Assembly (NCBI RefSeq): GCF_030695035.1
Contig: NZ_JAUYTT010000001.1
Span: 1-64,000, forward strand
Reading direction: 5' to 3'
DNA: 64,000 nt
From: Frigidibacter sp.
GTDB lineage: Bacteria > Pseudomonadota > Alphaproteobacteria > Rhodobacterales > Rhodobacteraceae
This document shows, piece after piece, positions 18,893 to 28,613 of this stretch (its first letter is position 1; each line of letters starts with the position of its first letter). The translations under genes and the position numbers were made by a program. The notes below the pieces were generated by a model. That model ran no database searches and was not told where the DNA came from. It saw only the letters and a list, made by a program, of their open reading frames with translations.

Positions 18893-21093
18893 CCGATTTC
18901 ACCTACAGCCTCGGCGACGACGGTGTCGCCATCATCACCTGGGACGTTTCCGGCAAGTCGATGAACGTGATGTCGCTGGCCGGCTTTGCCGAGCTTGACG
19001 GACATATCGACACCGCGCTGGCCGACAGCGCCGTCAAGGGCGTGGTCATCACCTCGGCCAAGAAGGACTTCGCCGGCGGGATGGACCTGAACGTCATCGC
19101 CCGGATGCGCGAGGATGCAGGCGCCGAGCCGGCCCGCGGCCTTTTCGAAGGCGTCATGATGATGCACGGCGTGCTGCGCAAGATCGAGCGTGCAGGGATG
19201 GACCCCAAGACGCTCAAGGGCGGCAAGCCGATTGCAGCTGCCCTGCCCGGCACCGCGCTTGGGATCGGGCTGGAGCTGCCGCTGGCCTGCCACCGCATCT
19301 TCGCCGCCGACAATCCCAAGGCCAAGATCGGCCTGCCCGAGATCATGATCGGCATCTTCCCCGGCGCCGGCGGCACCACCCGGCTGGCCCGCAAGCTGGG
19401 CGCGATGGTGGCGGCCCCCTTCCTGCTGGAAGGCAAGCTGTCCGACCCCAAATCCGCCAAGAATGCCGGCCTGATCGATGAGGTCGTGCCCGCCGAAGAC
19501 CTGCTGGCCCGCGCGAAAGAGTGGGTGCTGTCCGCCAAGGACGCCGATATCGTCAAGCCCTGGGATGCCAAGGGCTACAAGATGCCCGGCGGTGCCCCCT
19601 ATCACCCCGCCGGCTTCATGACCTTTGTCGGTGCCAGCGCCATGGTCAACGGCAAGACCCAAGGCGTCTTCCCGGCCGCCAAGGCGCTGCTGGCCGCGGT
19701 CTATGAAGGCGCGCTGGTGCCCTTCGACACCGCGCTGAAGATCGAGGCGCGCTGGTTCACCAACGTGATGCTGAACCCCTCGTCTTCCGCGATGATCCGC
19801 AGCCTCTTCATCAACAAGGAAGCGCTGGAGAAGGGCGCCAACCGCCCCGCCGTGCCCGACCAGACCGTGAAGAAGCTCGGCGTCCTCGGCGCCGGGATGA
19901 TGGGCGCGGGCATCGCCTATGTCGCGGCCAATGCCGGGATCGAGGTTGTGCTGATCGACGCCGCGCAAGAGGCCGCCGACCGCGGCAAGGCCCATGCCGA
20001 GGGCATCCTTGCCAAGGGCATGAAGCGCGGCAAGGTCAGCGCCGACAAGATGGCCGAGGCACTGGGCCGCATCACCGCCACCACCGATTACGCCTTGCTG
20101 GACGGTGCCGACCTGATCGTCGAGGCGGTGTTCGAGGACCCGAAGGTCAAGGCCGGCGTCACCGCGCAGGCCGAGGCGGTGATCCCCGCCACCGCCGTCT
20201 TCGCCACCAACACCTCCACCCTGCCGATCAGCGACCTGGCGAAGGCCTCTGCCCGGCCCGCCAACTTCATCGGCATCCACTTCTTCAGCCCGGTGGACAA
20301 GATGATGCTGGTGGAGATCATCCGCGGCAAGGAGACCGGCGACATTGCCGTCGCCAAGGCGCTGGATTTCGTCCGCCAGATCCGCAAGACCCCCATCGTG
20401 GTCAACGACGCGCGCTTCTTCTACGCCAACCGCTGCATCATTCCCTACATCAACGAGGGCATCCGCATGGTCTCGGAAGGCGTCGCCCCGGCGCTGGTGG
20501 AGAATGCCGCGCGCCTTGTCGGGATGCCGCTTGGCCCGCTGCAACTGGTGGACGAGACCTCGATCGACCTCGGCGTGAAGATCGCCAAGGCCACCCGCGC
20601 CGCGATGGGCGACGCCTATCCCGACGGCGCGGTGGACGAGGTTCTCTTCGCGCTGGCCGACCAAGGCCGTCTGGGGCGCAAGTCGAACTCCGGCTTCTAC
20701 GCCTATGACGACAAGGGCAGCCGCCTCGGCCTCTGGTCCGGCCTCGCCGAGGCCTACCCGGTCTCGGACACCCAGCCCGAGCTGACCGAGGTTCAGCACC
20801 GCCTGCTCTTCGCGCAGGTGCTGGAGGCGGTCCGCGCGCTGGAAGACGGCGTGCTGACCGACATCCGCGAAGGCGATGTCGGCGCGATCCTCGGCTGGGG
20901 CTTCGCGCCGTGGTCCGGCGGGCCTTTCTCCTGGCTCGACATCATGGGGGCCGAGCGGGCGGTAGAGATCTGCGACCGGCTGACCGCTACCTTTGGCGAG
21001 CGGTTCAAAACCCCGGCGCTGCTGCGCGAGATGGCCGCGAAGGGTGAAACCTTCTACGGCCGCTTCGCCGCCGCCCCCGCCAAGGCAGCCTGA
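18889..21093 (+). CDS. Fatty-acid oxidation multifunctional protein (enoyl-CoA hydratase / 3-hydroxyacyl-CoA dehydrogenase)
   Basis: This 734-residue protein carries out hydration and NAD-dependent oxidation of enoyl-CoA. Residues ~1-190 form the crotonase domain, with both candidate catalytic Glu positions kept (GIGLELPLACH and GLPEIMIGIFPGAGG). A Rossmann domain starts near residue 325 (KKLGVLGAGMMGAGIAYVAA), with IGIHFFSPVDKM, and two 3-hydroxyacyl-CoA dehydrogenase C-terminal domains follow (NRCIIPYINEG onward). Length and order match FadB/FadJ alpha subunits. It works with the thiolase two genes upstream and ends at a strong hairpin. Confidence 0.94.
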   Translation: MTDFTYSLGDDGVAIITWDVSGKSMNVMSLAGFAELDGHIDTALADSAVKGVVITSAKKDFAGGMDLNVIARMREDAGAEPARGLFEGVMMMHGVLRKIERAGMDPKTLKGGKPIAAALPGTALGIGLELPLACHRIFAADNPKAKIGLPEIMIGIFPGAGGTTRLARKLGAMVAAPFLLEGKLSDPKSAKNAGLIDEVVPAEDLLARAKEWVLSAKDADIVKPWDAKGYKMPGGAPYHPAGFMTFVGASAMVNGKTQGVFPAAKALLAAVYEGALVPFDTALKIEARWFTNVMLNPSSSAMIRSLFINKEALEKGANRPAVPDQTVKKLGVLGAGMMGAGIAYVAANAGIEVVLIDAAQEAADRGKAHAEGILAKGMKRGKVSADKMAEALGRITATTDYALLDGADLIVEAVFEDPKVKAGVTAQAEAVIPATAVFATNTSTLPISDLAKASARPANFIGIHFFSPVDKMMLVEIIRGKETGDIAVAKALDFVRQIRKTPIVVNDARFFYANRCIIPYINEGIRMVSEGVAPALVENAARLVGMPLGPLQLVDETSIDLGVKIAKATRAAMGDAYPDGAVDEVLFALADQGRLGRKSNSGFYAYDDKGSRLGLWSGLAEAYPVSDTQPELTEVQHRLLFAQVLEAVRALEDGVLTDIREGDVGAILGWGFAPWSGGPFSWLDIMGAERAVEICDRLTATFGERFKTPALLREMAAKGETFYGRFAAAPAKAA

Positions 21094-21098
21094 GCCAA

Positions 21099-21127
21099 AG
21101 GCCGGCGCCCCCCGGGGGCGCCGGCCT
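21099..21127. terminator. Strong bidirectional hairpin terminator
   Basis: A perfect 14-bp stem (AGGCCGGCGCCCCC and its complement) around a single central C lies directly after the FadJ-like stop and reaches into the stop codon of the convergent sulfotransferase gene. It has no T tract on the plus side. Its position between convergent genes suggests bidirectional termination or transcript end protection. Confidence 0.7.
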
Positions 21128-21773
21128 ACGGATCGAACCGATACCCGAACCGCGCGATGTCCTCCGCCGCCACCTCCGCCAGCAGCTCCGCGTCCGCCGC
21201 GCTGAAATAGGGCCGCCAGTCGCGCCCCCTCTCGGACGCATTGGCCCGCCCCACCGGCCCCAGCCGCAGGTCCAGCAGCGCCTCAAGCTGCGGCAGATCC
21301 TCCTCCAGCCGCTCCAGCCGCAGGAACAGATCGCAGCGCTCCACCCCGCCCGCGTCCCGCACATAGCTACCATAGGGCGACGCCGTCAGCGAAATCCGCG
21401 TCACCTTATGGTTCAGGAACCCGCTGAAGTCGGTGACCTTCGCCAGCGCCACCGCCGGATGCGCAAAGCCCTGCCCGCGCAGCCAATGGTAATAACTCAC
21501 CACCCGATCCCAGGGATTGCGCACCAGCGTGAACACCCGCAGCGCCTCGTCGGCGCTCACCAGCCCGTCGATATCCGCCAGCGTCGAGTGCTTCCACAGC
21601 CGCCCCGCCGCCGTCAGCCCCTTCAGCCGCCCGCGCCGTGCCCGCGCCTTGGGCGTGTCGCCGATCAGGATATCGTCCTTCATCGCCCGCGCCTCCAGCG
21701 CCAGCGACAAAGCGGTGCCGCCGGTCTTGGGGATATGCACGAAGATGTAGCGCCGCCCGCGCGAGATGATCAT
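21126..21773 (-). CDS. Sulfotransferase family protein
   Basis: This 215-residue protein has the PAPS-binding motifs of the sulfotransferase-2 family: the 5'-phosphosulfate loop FVHIPKTGGTALS at residues ~11-23 and the 3'-phosphate motif VRNPWDRVVSYYHW near 85. Such bacterial proteins transfer sulfate to glycans or lipids at the cell surface. The substrate is unknown. It stands alone and is convergent with the beta-oxidation cluster; the EamA gene lies 51 bases upstream on the same strand. Confidence 0.85.
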   Translation of the reverse strand: MIISRGRRYIFVHIPKTGGTALSLALEARAMKDDILIGDTPKARARRGRLKGLTAAGRLWKHSTLADIDGLVSADEALRVFTLVRNPWDRVVSYYHWLRGQGFAHPAVALAKVTDFSGFLNHKVTRISLTASPYGSYVRDAGGVERCDLFLRLERLEEDLPQLEALLDLRLGPVGRANASERGRDWRPYFSAADAELLAEVAAEDIARFGYRFDP

Positions 21774-21824
21774 GGCCGCCTCCAGCTCCCGCGCAAGATC
21801 ACCCCTCGCACAACCGCGCGCAAG

Positions 21825-22751
21825 TCACCCCTTCCTGCGCAGCGCGATCAGCATCCCCGCCGCCACGATCAGCGCAATCCCCAGCAGCGCCCGGCCGCCC
21901 AGCATCTCGCCCCACAGGAACCAGCTCCAGAACGCCGCGCAGGGCAGGATGGTGTATTCGAACACCGCCGCCCGGCTCGCCTCGGCCATCTGGTAGCCCT
22001 TGACCATCATCACGATGCCCAGCAGCGACCCCGCCGCCTGCACGAAGGTCCAGCCCATGAAACTGGCCGAGGGCCAGACCCAGCCCCGCAGCACGAAGCC
22101 CGCCGTGCCGCCCGGCACCTCGGGCGCGGCCAGCGCCAGCACTGCCATGCCGAGGGCGCCGTAGATCCCCAGCACCCCGAAGAACCCCGCCACCAGCGTC
22201 TCGGCGCTCTCGCCCGCGCACCAGCGGCGGGTGGCGATATTGCCAAGCGCATAAAGGAACCCGCCAATCACCGGCGCGATCAGCACAGGCGACAGGCTGC
22301 CCTCGCCCGGGTCCAGCACCATCAGCGTGCCCAGAAACCCCAGCGCGACGGCCATGATCCGGAACGGCCCGATCCGCTCGCCAAAGGCAAAGCGCGACAG
22401 CAGCAGCACGAAGATCGGCGCCGTGAACAGGCCCGCCGCCACCACCGCCACCGGCAGGAAGGCGAGGCTGCCGAAGTAGAACAGCATCGCCGTGCCATGC
22501 ACGAGGCTCCGCGCCGCCACCGCCCGCGGGTTGCGGGGCCAGAGCCGCAGCCCCAGCAAAGGCGCCGCGACGGCAAACAGCGTCAGCGCCATGACCGAGC
22601 GCGTGGCATGGAACTGCCAAAGCCCGCCCTGCTCGGCGATCACCCGCACGAAATTGTCGGTGAAGCCGATGATGACCGCATAGATCAGGATCGCGCCCGC
22701 CGCCGCCAGCGTGCGGTTGCCCGCCGCCGTACCCGCCACCCTCTCGCTCAT
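21825..22751 (-). CDS. EamA/DMT family transporter
   Basis: This inner-membrane protein of 308 residues contains about ten hydrophobic helices arranged as two EamA repeats (first helix AAAGAILIYAVIIGF, later FLYALGNIATRRW). It is probably an exporter of amino acids, nucleosides or other small metabolites. The start at 22751 (MSERVAGTAAGN) is used; the upstream part of the longer frame is low-complexity and overlaps the divergent acyl-CoA synthetase promoter. Confidence 0.88.
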   Translation of the reverse strand: MSERVAGTAAGNRTLAAAGAILIYAVIIGFTDNFVRVIAEQGGLWQFHATRSVMALTLFAVAAPLLGLRLWPRNPRAVAARSLVHGTAMLFYFGSLAFLPVAVVAAGLFTAPIFVLLLSRFAFGERIGPFRIMAVALGFLGTLMVLDPGEGSLSPVLIAPVIGGFLYALGNIATRRWCAGESAETLVAGFFGVLGIYGALGMAVLALAAPEVPGGTAGFVLRGWVWPSASFMGWTFVQAAGSLLGIVMMVKGYQMAEASRAAVFEYTILPCAAFWSWFLWGEMLGGRALLGIALIVAAGMLIALRRKG

Positions 22752-22857
22752 ACCCTGCCCCTCAAGTCCTTGCTTTCCTTCAACCCTGCGCCGCGCCAAT
22801 ATGCGCGCCTGAAAGCGACATTCGGGGCGCGCCCGCAACGACGGGCAGGAGGACGAT

Positions 22858-24483
22858 ATGGGCTGGCTGCCAGATGAAACCGGGCTGGAGAAATGCGCCG
22901 CGAACTTCGTGTCGCTGACGCCGCTGTCACATCTGGCGCGCGCCGCCGATGTCTTCGCGGACCGCAACGCGCTGGTCTATGGCGCCCGCCGCTGGACCTA
23001 TGCCGAATATCACGCCCGCGTCTCGCGCCTCGCCTCCGCCCTTTCGGGGCGCGGCATCGTGCCCGGCGATGTGGTGGCGACGATCCTGCCCAATATCGCC
23101 GCGCAGGCCGAGGCGCATTTCGGCGTGCCCGCCTGCGGTGCGATCCTGAATGCCATCAACACGCGGCTGGATGTGGACACGGTGGCCTATATCCTCGGCC
23201 ATGGCGGCGCGCGGCTGGTGCTGGTGGACAGCGCCTTCCTGCCGCTGGCCGAGGCGGCGATCAAGGCGATGAAAGGCGACCCGCCGCGCATCGTCGAGGT
23301 GGCCGATACCGCCGCCGGCTTCCCCGCCTCGGGGCACTATCTGGAATACGAGGAGCTTCTGGCCGAAGGCGACCCCGCCGCGCCTTGGATCCTGCCGGCC
23401 GATGAATGGGAGAGCCTCGCGCTCAACTACACGTCCGGCACCACCGGGCGGCCCAAGGGCGTGGTCTATCACCACCGCGGCGCCTACCTTTCCACCGTCC
23501 AGAACCTGATCTCCTGGCGCATGGTGCTCTACCCGGTCTACCTCACCATCGTGCCGATGTTCCACTGCAACGCCTGGACCCATCCCTGGATGATCCCGGC
23601 CCTTGGCGGCACGCTGGTCTGCTGCCGCGACATCACCGCCCGCGCGATCTATGACGCCATCGCCGATGAGGGCGTCACCCATTTCGGCGGCGCGCCGATC
23701 GTGCTCAACACCCTCGTCAACGCGAGGGCCGAGGATCGCCGTCCCTTCGGCCATATCGTCGAGGTTTTCACCGCCGGCGCCCCGCCGCCCGCAGCAACCC
23801 TCGCCGCCGTCGAACCGCTCGGCTTCAACGTCACGCAGGTCTATGGGCTGACCGAGGTCTATGGCCCCGCCACCGAATGCATCTGGAAGCCGGAATGGGA
23901 CGGTATCGAAGGCGAGGCCCGCGCCGCGCTGAAGGCCCGCACCGGCGTGCTGATGCCGATGATGGACGCGATCACGGTCCACGACGACACCGGCACCGAC
24001 ATCCCCCGCGACGCGGCCCATCTGGGCGAGATCGCCATGCGCGGCAATGTGGTGATGAAGGGCTATTACAAGAACCCCGAAGCCACCGCCGAAGCCTTTG
24101 CCGGCGGCTACTTCCGCACCGGCGACATCGCCCTGCGGCACCCGGACGGCTACATCAAGATCACCGACCGTGCCAAGGACATCATCATCTCGGGCGGCGA
24201 GAACGTCTCCTCGGTCGAGGTCGAGGATGTACTGGCCCATCACCCTGCAGTGTCCCTCGCCTCGGTCGTCGCCAAGCCCGATGAGAAATGGGGCGAGGTG
24301 CCCTGCGCCTTCGTCGAGCTGAAACACGGCCAGCAGGTGACCGAGGCAGAGCTGATCGCCTTCGCCCGCGCGCGGCTGGCGGGCTTCAAGACCCCCAAGC
24401 ATGTGGTGTTCTGCGAGCTGCCCAAAACCTCCACCGGCAAGATCCAGAAATTCGAGCTTCGCGCGGTGGCCAAGCTGCTATGA
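22858..24483 (+). CDS. Acyl-CoA synthetase (AMP-forming, ~540-aa type)
   Basis: This adenylate-forming ligase of 541 residues shows the phosphate loop YTSGTTGRPKGVVYHH near residue 190, YGLTEVYGP near 328, the hinge FRTGDIALRHPDGYIKITDR near 418, and LPKTSTGKIQKFELR near the end with the catalytic lysine. The size and N-terminus (LTPLSHLARAADVF) match the medium-chain/AlkK group, which in marine relatives also contains DmdB, the methylmercaptopropionate-CoA ligase. Choosing between fatty acid and methylmercaptopropionate needs a phylogeny. AGGAGGA precedes the ATG. Confidence 0.92.
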   Translation: MGWLPDETGLEKCAANFVSLTPLSHLARAADVFADRNALVYGARRWTYAEYHARVSRLASALSGRGIVPGDVVATILPNIAAQAEAHFGVPACGAILNAINTRLDVDTVAYILGHGGARLVLVDSAFLPLAEAAIKAMKGDPPRIVEVADTAAGFPASGHYLEYEELLAEGDPAAPWILPADEWESLALNYTSGTTGRPKGVVYHHRGAYLSTVQNLISWRMVLYPVYLTIVPMFHCNAWTHPWMIPALGGTLVCCRDITARAIYDAIADEGVTHFGGAPIVLNTLVNARAEDRRPFGHIVEVFTAGAPPPAATLAAVEPLGFNVTQVYGLTEVYGPATECIWKPEWDGIEGEARAALKARTGVLMPMMDAITVHDDTGTDIPRDAAHLGEIAMRGNVVMKGYYKNPEATAEAFAGGYFRTGDIALRHPDGYIKITDRAKDIIISGGENVSSVEVEDVLAHHPAVSLASVVAKPDEKWGEVPCAFVELKHGQQVTEAELIAFARARLAGFKTPKHVVFCELPKTSTGKIQKFELRAVAKLL

Positions 24484-24625
24484 GGGCCCCCCTCTTGTCC
24501 ATTTCCAACCTTTCGGCTGATGCGGTGGCAGGACAGCACCTGATTGCCCCGCCCGCCCCTGCCCGCTATGGTCGCCCAACGGACGCCCGGCCCGGCGCCC
24601 GCAGCGCAAAGGATGCGGGCGGCCG

Positions 24626-25651
24626 ATGACGGCACTGACCGAATATCAACGGCTTGAATGCCCCGGGATCTGGCGCGAGGCCGCAGGCGCGCAGCGCCGC
24701 GAGGTGATCGTGGCGCTTGGCGATGCCACCGTCGTCATCTCCGACAGCCGCAGCGAACGCGCGCTGGCGCATTGGTCGCTGCCCGCCGTGCTGCGTCTCA
24801 ATGCCGGCGAGATACCCGCGCTCTACGCCCCCGGCGACGAAGCTGGCGAGACGCTGGAGATTGACGAACCCGCGATGGTCGCCGCGCTGGAGAAGGTGCA
24901 TTCCATCATCGAAGCCCGCCGCCCGCATCCCGGCCGGCTGCGAATGACGGTTCTGGGCAGCATCCTTGCCGGTGTCACCGCGCTTGGCGTCTTCTGGCTG
25001 CCCGGCGCGCTGGTTGGCCATACCGCCTCTGCCCTACCCTTCGCCAAGCGGCAGGAAATCGGCGTCGGCCTGCTGACCGACCTTGCCCGCGTCGGCGGCG
25101 CGTCCTGCGCCAGCCGCCTTGGCGACAGCGCCCTGTCGCAGCTCGCCACCAAGCTCTTCGGCACCGGCGCCACCCAGATCTTCGTGATGCGCGACGGCGT
25201 TGCCGATGCCGTCCACCTGCCCGGCCAGATCCTCGTGCTGAACCGCGCGCTGATCGAGGATCAGGACACGCCCGAGGTTGCCGCAGGCTATCTGCTGGCC
25301 GAACGGCTGCGCGCCGAAGACTCCGACCCTATGGTGCAGCTGCTGCAATGGGCGGGCCTGCGCGCCACCTTCCGGCTGCTGACCACCGGAAACCTGCCCG
25401 AGGACGCACTGACCGGCTATGCCGAGGTGCTGCTGACCACGCCCGATGCGCCGGTGGACGAGGCCGCACTGCTCTCGCGCTTTGCCGCCGCAGGTGTCGG
25501 ATCGACCGCCTATGCCTATGCCGTCGATCCCAGCGGCGAGACCGTCCTGCCGCTGATCGAGGGCGACCCGCATCCCGGCGGCGCCACGGGCCGCGGCGCG
25601 GTGCTACCCGACGAGGCCTGGGTGGCGCTGCAGGGCATCTGCGGCGACTGA
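24626..25651 (+). CDS. Membrane protein resembling an M48 peptidase without the zinc motif
   Basis: This 341-residue protein has an N-terminal soluble part (~1-105), one clear membrane helix (MTVLGSILAGVTALGVFW, ~109-126) and a periplasmic C-terminal region. The stretch LPGQILVLNRALIEDQDTPE followed by VAAGYLLAERLRAEDSDP has the spacing and hydrophobic pattern of M48 metalloproteases, in which a glycine-rich strand is followed by the HExxH helix. Here the position reads AERLRAED, so both zinc histidines are missing. It is therefore probably not an active protease. No partner is indicated by the neighbours. Confidence 0.75.
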   Translation: MTALTEYQRLECPGIWREAAGAQRREVIVALGDATVVISDSRSERALAHWSLPAVLRLNAGEIPALYAPGDEAGETLEIDEPAMVAALEKVHSIIEARRPHPGRLRMTVLGSILAGVTALGVFWLPGALVGHTASALPFAKRQEIGVGLLTDLARVGGASCASRLGDSALSQLATKLFGTGATQIFVMRDGVADAVHLPGQILVLNRALIEDQDTPEVAAGYLLAERLRAEDSDPMVQLLQWAGLRATFRLLTTGNLPEDALTGYAEVLLTTPDAPVDEAALLSRFAAAGVGSTAYAYAVDPSGETVLPLIEGDPHPGGATGRGAVLPDEAWVALQGICGD

Positions 25652-25670
25652 TCCCCAAAGCGATTGGTCC

Positions 25671-25704
25671 AAAAAGGAACGCCGCCCTCCTTGCGGAAGG
25701 CGGC
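25671..25704 (-). terminator. Rho-independent terminator of the SPOR gene
   Basis: On the minus strand a 10-bp stem with a near-perfect GCCGCCTTCC/GGAGGGCGGC pairing and a 4-base loop (25681-25704) is followed by GTTCCTTTTT. It lies about 70 bases after the SPOR gene stop and between convergent genes. Confidence 0.75.
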
Positions 25705-25771
25705 GCCGGTACTGCCCGATGTTCCCCCGGTTACCTCTCAGCGCAGCGGCCCCAAGCCGCGGCGCAAGTCT

Positions 25772-26923
25772 TCAGCGTACGTAAGCGTCGGCAAACCCTG
25801 CCCGCCGCGCCGCGCTCAGCGCTCCCGCCACGTCCGCCGGGGCAAGCGGCCCCAGCATCACGATCTGCAAGGCGCGCCCGCTTTTCTGGATCTTGCTGGT
25901 CGCCACCGGCAACCCGGTCGCCCGCAACCGCGCAGCCGTGGCCGCGGCATTTGCCGGCTCGCCGAAGGTGCCGACCTGCACATAGCGCCCGCTGGTCGCG
26001 GCAGGTTGCACAGCAGCCGCCCGAATTGGCGCGGCCCTGACCTGCGCCACGGGCTCTGACCTTGAGGACACCGTCACCTGCACGGGGGCCGGAGCCTGCA
26101 CCACCCGCACCTGCTGCGGCGCAGCCTTCATCGGCACCTTGTCCGTCCAGACCTGCGCCATCTGCGCGTCGCCCGTCGGCGTGCCGACCCCGCGCATCGG
26201 GTTCAGCCGGTCATCCTTCCACGCGGGTTTGTAGCCCGGCGGCACCGTCACCGGCACCGCCTGCACAAAGCCCTGCGGCATCGCTGCAATCTGCGCCGCG
26301 GTGGCATAGGTCTTGGGGTATTCGCTCTGCGGCACGCAGCGGATCACGTGGCGGCCATCGGCCAGCATGAAGCGCTGCGCCACCGGCGAGCGGTTCGGGC
26401 AAGCGGTCTGCCCCACCGGCGCCGCGGCAATCGCCACGCCGCGCGGCTGCGCTACGGGGGCCGGAGCGCGAACAGGCGCCGGAGCCTGAGCCGCCATCAC
26501 CCGCGCGCCGGCATAGCTGCGCGGATCGGGCCCGCCGGTCCGCACTGTGGCCGGCGCAGTGATCCGCGGCGGCGCTGTGGTCGTGGCAATGGTGTCCATC
26601 GGCCGGCCAACACGTCCGGCCGGGGCCACACGCGGGGCGGGGGCAGCGGCAATCACGGGGGCTGTAGGCGCAGAGCCGAAGGTCGGCCGCTGCCCGCAGA
26701 TCACCGTGCGGTCGCGCGCCACCCGCGGCACCCAGGTCGTCTGACCGGCATAGCCGGCGCGCATGAACACGCAGCCGCTACTGTCGACATACTGGCTGCC
26801 GCCAAAGCTCGCAGGCGGAAACTCCGCCGGGCCGTCAATCTCGTCGAAGGTAACAGCGCCCGCAGACACGGCGCTGAAGGCGGCCGCGAGCATCGCAGCC
26901 GTTAGCAATTTCGCAACATTCAT
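25772..26923 (-). CDS. Secreted SPOR-domain protein
   Basis: This 383-residue protein has an N-terminal signal sequence (LLTAAMLAAAFSAVSAGAVT) and a long low-complexity Ala/Pro/Val-rich middle. The C-terminal SPOR domain (~310-383: GRYVQVGTFGEPANAAATAARL ... IVMLGPL) binds denuded peptidoglycan glycans, usually at the division site. Two Cys-containing segments (SGCVFMRAGYAGQTTWVPR and the region ending VICGQ, residues ~49-78; ACPNRSPVAQRFMLADGRH, ~179-197) suggest two short repeated domains with disulfides. It is likely a cell-envelope or septation factor. It ends at a terminator and begins a single-gene unit. Confidence 0.88.
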   Translation of the reverse strand: MNVAKLLTAAMLAAAFSAVSAGAVTFDEIDGPAEFPPASFGGSQYVDSSGCVFMRAGYAGQTTWVPRVARDRTVICGQRPTFGSAPTAPVIAAAPAPRVAPAGRVGRPMDTIATTTAPPRITAPATVRTGGPDPRSYAGARVMAAQAPAPVRAPAPVAQPRGVAIAAAPVGQTACPNRSPVAQRFMLADGRHVIRCVPQSEYPKTYATAAQIAAMPQGFVQAVPVTVPPGYKPAWKDDRLNPMRGVGTPTGDAQMAQVWTDKVPMKAAPQQVRVVQAPAPVQVTVSSRSEPVAQVRAAPIRAAAVQPAATSGRYVQVGTFGEPANAAATAARLRATGLPVATSKIQKSGRALQIVMLGPLAPADVAGALSAARRAGFADAYVR

Positions 26924-26995
26924 CTTCTTGACCCCCCCGGGTAAAGCAAGGCCAAGGATGCCGCATGCCGCGAATCATGTAAAGCGCTAATGGCC

Positions 26996-27628
26996 CTATT
27001 TTGTGCCGAACATGCGGTCGCCCGCATCCCCTAGCCCCGGCACAATATATCCATGGTCATTCAGGTGACTATCCACAGCTGCTGTGACGATCGGCACATC
27101 CGGATGCGCCTCTCTCATCCGCGCCACGCCTTCCGGCGCCGCCAGCAGGCACAGGAAGCGCAGGTTCTTCGCCCCCGCCTTCTTCAGCAGGTCGATGGCG
27201 GCGACCGAGGAGTTCCCCGTCGCCAGCATCGGATCGACCACGATCACCATCCGGTCCTCCAGCTCTGCCGGTACCTTGCAGTAATATTGCACCGGCTGCA
27301 GCGTTTCCGGGTCACGGTAGAGGCCAATGAACCCCACCCGCGCCGCCGGTACCAGTTCCAGAATGCCATCCAGCAGCCCGTTCCCGGCCCGCAGGATCGA
27401 GATCAGCGCCAGCTTCTTGCCGTCGAGGATCGGCGCCTCCATCGGCTCCAGCGGCGTGTCGATGGTGCAGGTGGTCATGTCCAGCTCGCGCGTCACCTCA
27501 TAGGCCAGCAGCAGGCTGATCTCGCGCAGCAGCCGCCGGAAGCCCGCGGTCGAGGTATTCTTGTCGCGCAGCAGCGTCAGCTTGTGCTGCACCAGCGGGT
27601 GGCGGACGACGGTCAGGTGCTCAAGCAT
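26996..27628 (-). CDS. upp: Uracil phosphoribosyltransferase
   Basis: This enzyme converts uracil and PRPP to UMP. The 210-residue length is standard. The N-terminus ([20 protein letters not shown]) is characteristic, and the PRPP-binding loop is [12 protein letters not shown]. The C-terminal uracil-binding loop region [14 protein letters not shown] is also visible. It is the last gene of the salvage operon and overlaps the add stop by eight bases. Confidence 0.97.
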   Translation of the reverse strand: MLEHLTVVRHPLVQHKLTLLRDKNTSTAGFRRLLREISLLLAYEVTRELDMTTCTIDTPLEPMEAPILDGKKLALISILRAGNGLLDGILELVPAARVGFIGLYRDPETLQPVQYYCKVPAELEDRMVIVVDPMLATGNSSVAAIDLLKKAGAKNLRFLCLLAAPEGVARMREAHPDVPIVTAAVDSHLNDHGYIVPGLGDAGDRMFGTK

Positions 27629-28613
27629 CCTTCTTCTCCAGTTTTTTCAAGATATTGGCTTTGGTGGCGGCATCGCAGAAAGCGGCCTCGGCAGCGGTGC
27701 GGGCAAGGTCTTCGAACACCGCCTCGTCCCAATCGAAGGCCTCAGCCAGCCGGTCATATTCGCGCACCATCGTGGTGTGAAAGAACGGCGGATCGTCGGT
27801 GGAGACGGTAACCTTCACCCCCCGCCGGTGCAATTCGCCAATCGGATGCTTGCGCCAGCCGGGGTAGAGGCCAAGCGCGAGGTTGGAGCCCGGGCAGACC
27901 TCCAGCACGATGCCGCGCTCCGCCAGTTCATCGACCAGCGCCATGTCCTCGATGGCGCGGACGCCGTGGCCGATCCGCTCCACCCCAAGATCGCGGATCG
28001 CCTCGCGCACGCTTTGCGGGCCCTCCCACTCGCCAGCATGGCAGGTCAGCCGCAACCCAGCCTCGCGAGCGCAGTCGAAGCTCCAGGCGAAGTCCTTGGG
28101 TTTGCAGATCTTTTCGTCGCCGCCAAGCCCAAGCCCCACGATGAACTCCCCCGCCGTCTCGGCCGCGCAGATCGCCGCCTCGCGCGCCTTTTCGGGGCCA
28201 AAGTGGCGGATCGGGGTGACGATGCCGCGCATGACGATGCCAAGCCCGCGCTCGGCCTCGGCGGCCGCATCCTGGATGGCGGCGAGGTGGTCGCGCCAGG
28301 CGGGAAGGTCGCGGGTGCCACAGAAGTCGGGCGAGAGGAAGATTTCCGTGTAGATGACCCCACTTGCAGCGCTTTCTTCAAGCACGGCGAGAGTCAGGCG
28401 GCGGTAGTCGTCGGGTGTTTGCAAAACGCTGGTCGCCGCCTCGTAGACTTTAAGAAACTGCCAGAAGTCCTTGAAAGCATAGGCACCTTTGGCATCGAAG
28501 ATGCCCGAGATATCCATCTTCTTCTCGGCCGCCAGCCCGCGGATGAACGAGGGCGGCGCCGCGCCTTCCAGATGCAGGTGCAGCTCGACCTTGGGCAAGT
28601 CCTTGGGACTCAT
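27621..28613 (-). CDS. add: Adenosine deaminase
   Basis: This zinc enzyme converts (deoxy)adenosine to (deoxy)inosine. The 330-residue protein has the zinc ligands His12 and His14 (ELHLHLEGA), TCHAGEW with the third His and catalytic Glu, RIGHGVRA, and STDDPPFF with the last metal Asp. It overlaps deoB by four bases, so deamination is coupled to pentose phosphate recovery. Adenine deaminases of the same superfamily are possible alternatives, but the Add motifs fit well. Confidence 0.94.
   Translation of the reverse strand: MSPKDLPKVELHLHLEGAAPPSFIRGLAAEKKMDISGIFDAKGAYAFKDFWQFLKVYEAATSVLQTPDDYRRLTLAVLEESAASGVIYTEIFLSPDFCGTRDLPAWRDHLAAIQDAAAEAERGLGIVMRGIVTPIRHFGPEKAREAAICAAETAGEFIVGLGLGGDEKICKPKDFAWSFDCAREAGLRLTCHAGEWEGPQSVREAIRDLGVERIGHGVRAIEDMALVDELAERGIVLEVCPGSNLALGLYPGWRKHPIGELHRRGVKVTVSTDDPPFFHTTMVREYDRLAEAFDWDEAVFEDLARTAAEAAFCDAATKANILKKLEKKDA

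Noticed and set aside
18844-20799. Minus-strand frame of about 650 codons opposite the FadJ-like gene
   Set aside because: Low-complexity translation (repeated GVG, HH, DD runs) antisense to a gene with complete domain motifs.
21408-22877. Plus-strand frame of about 490 codons across the sulfotransferase and EamA genes
   Set aside because: Composition dominated by His, Arg, Gln and Pro; both genes on the other strand have clear family motifs.
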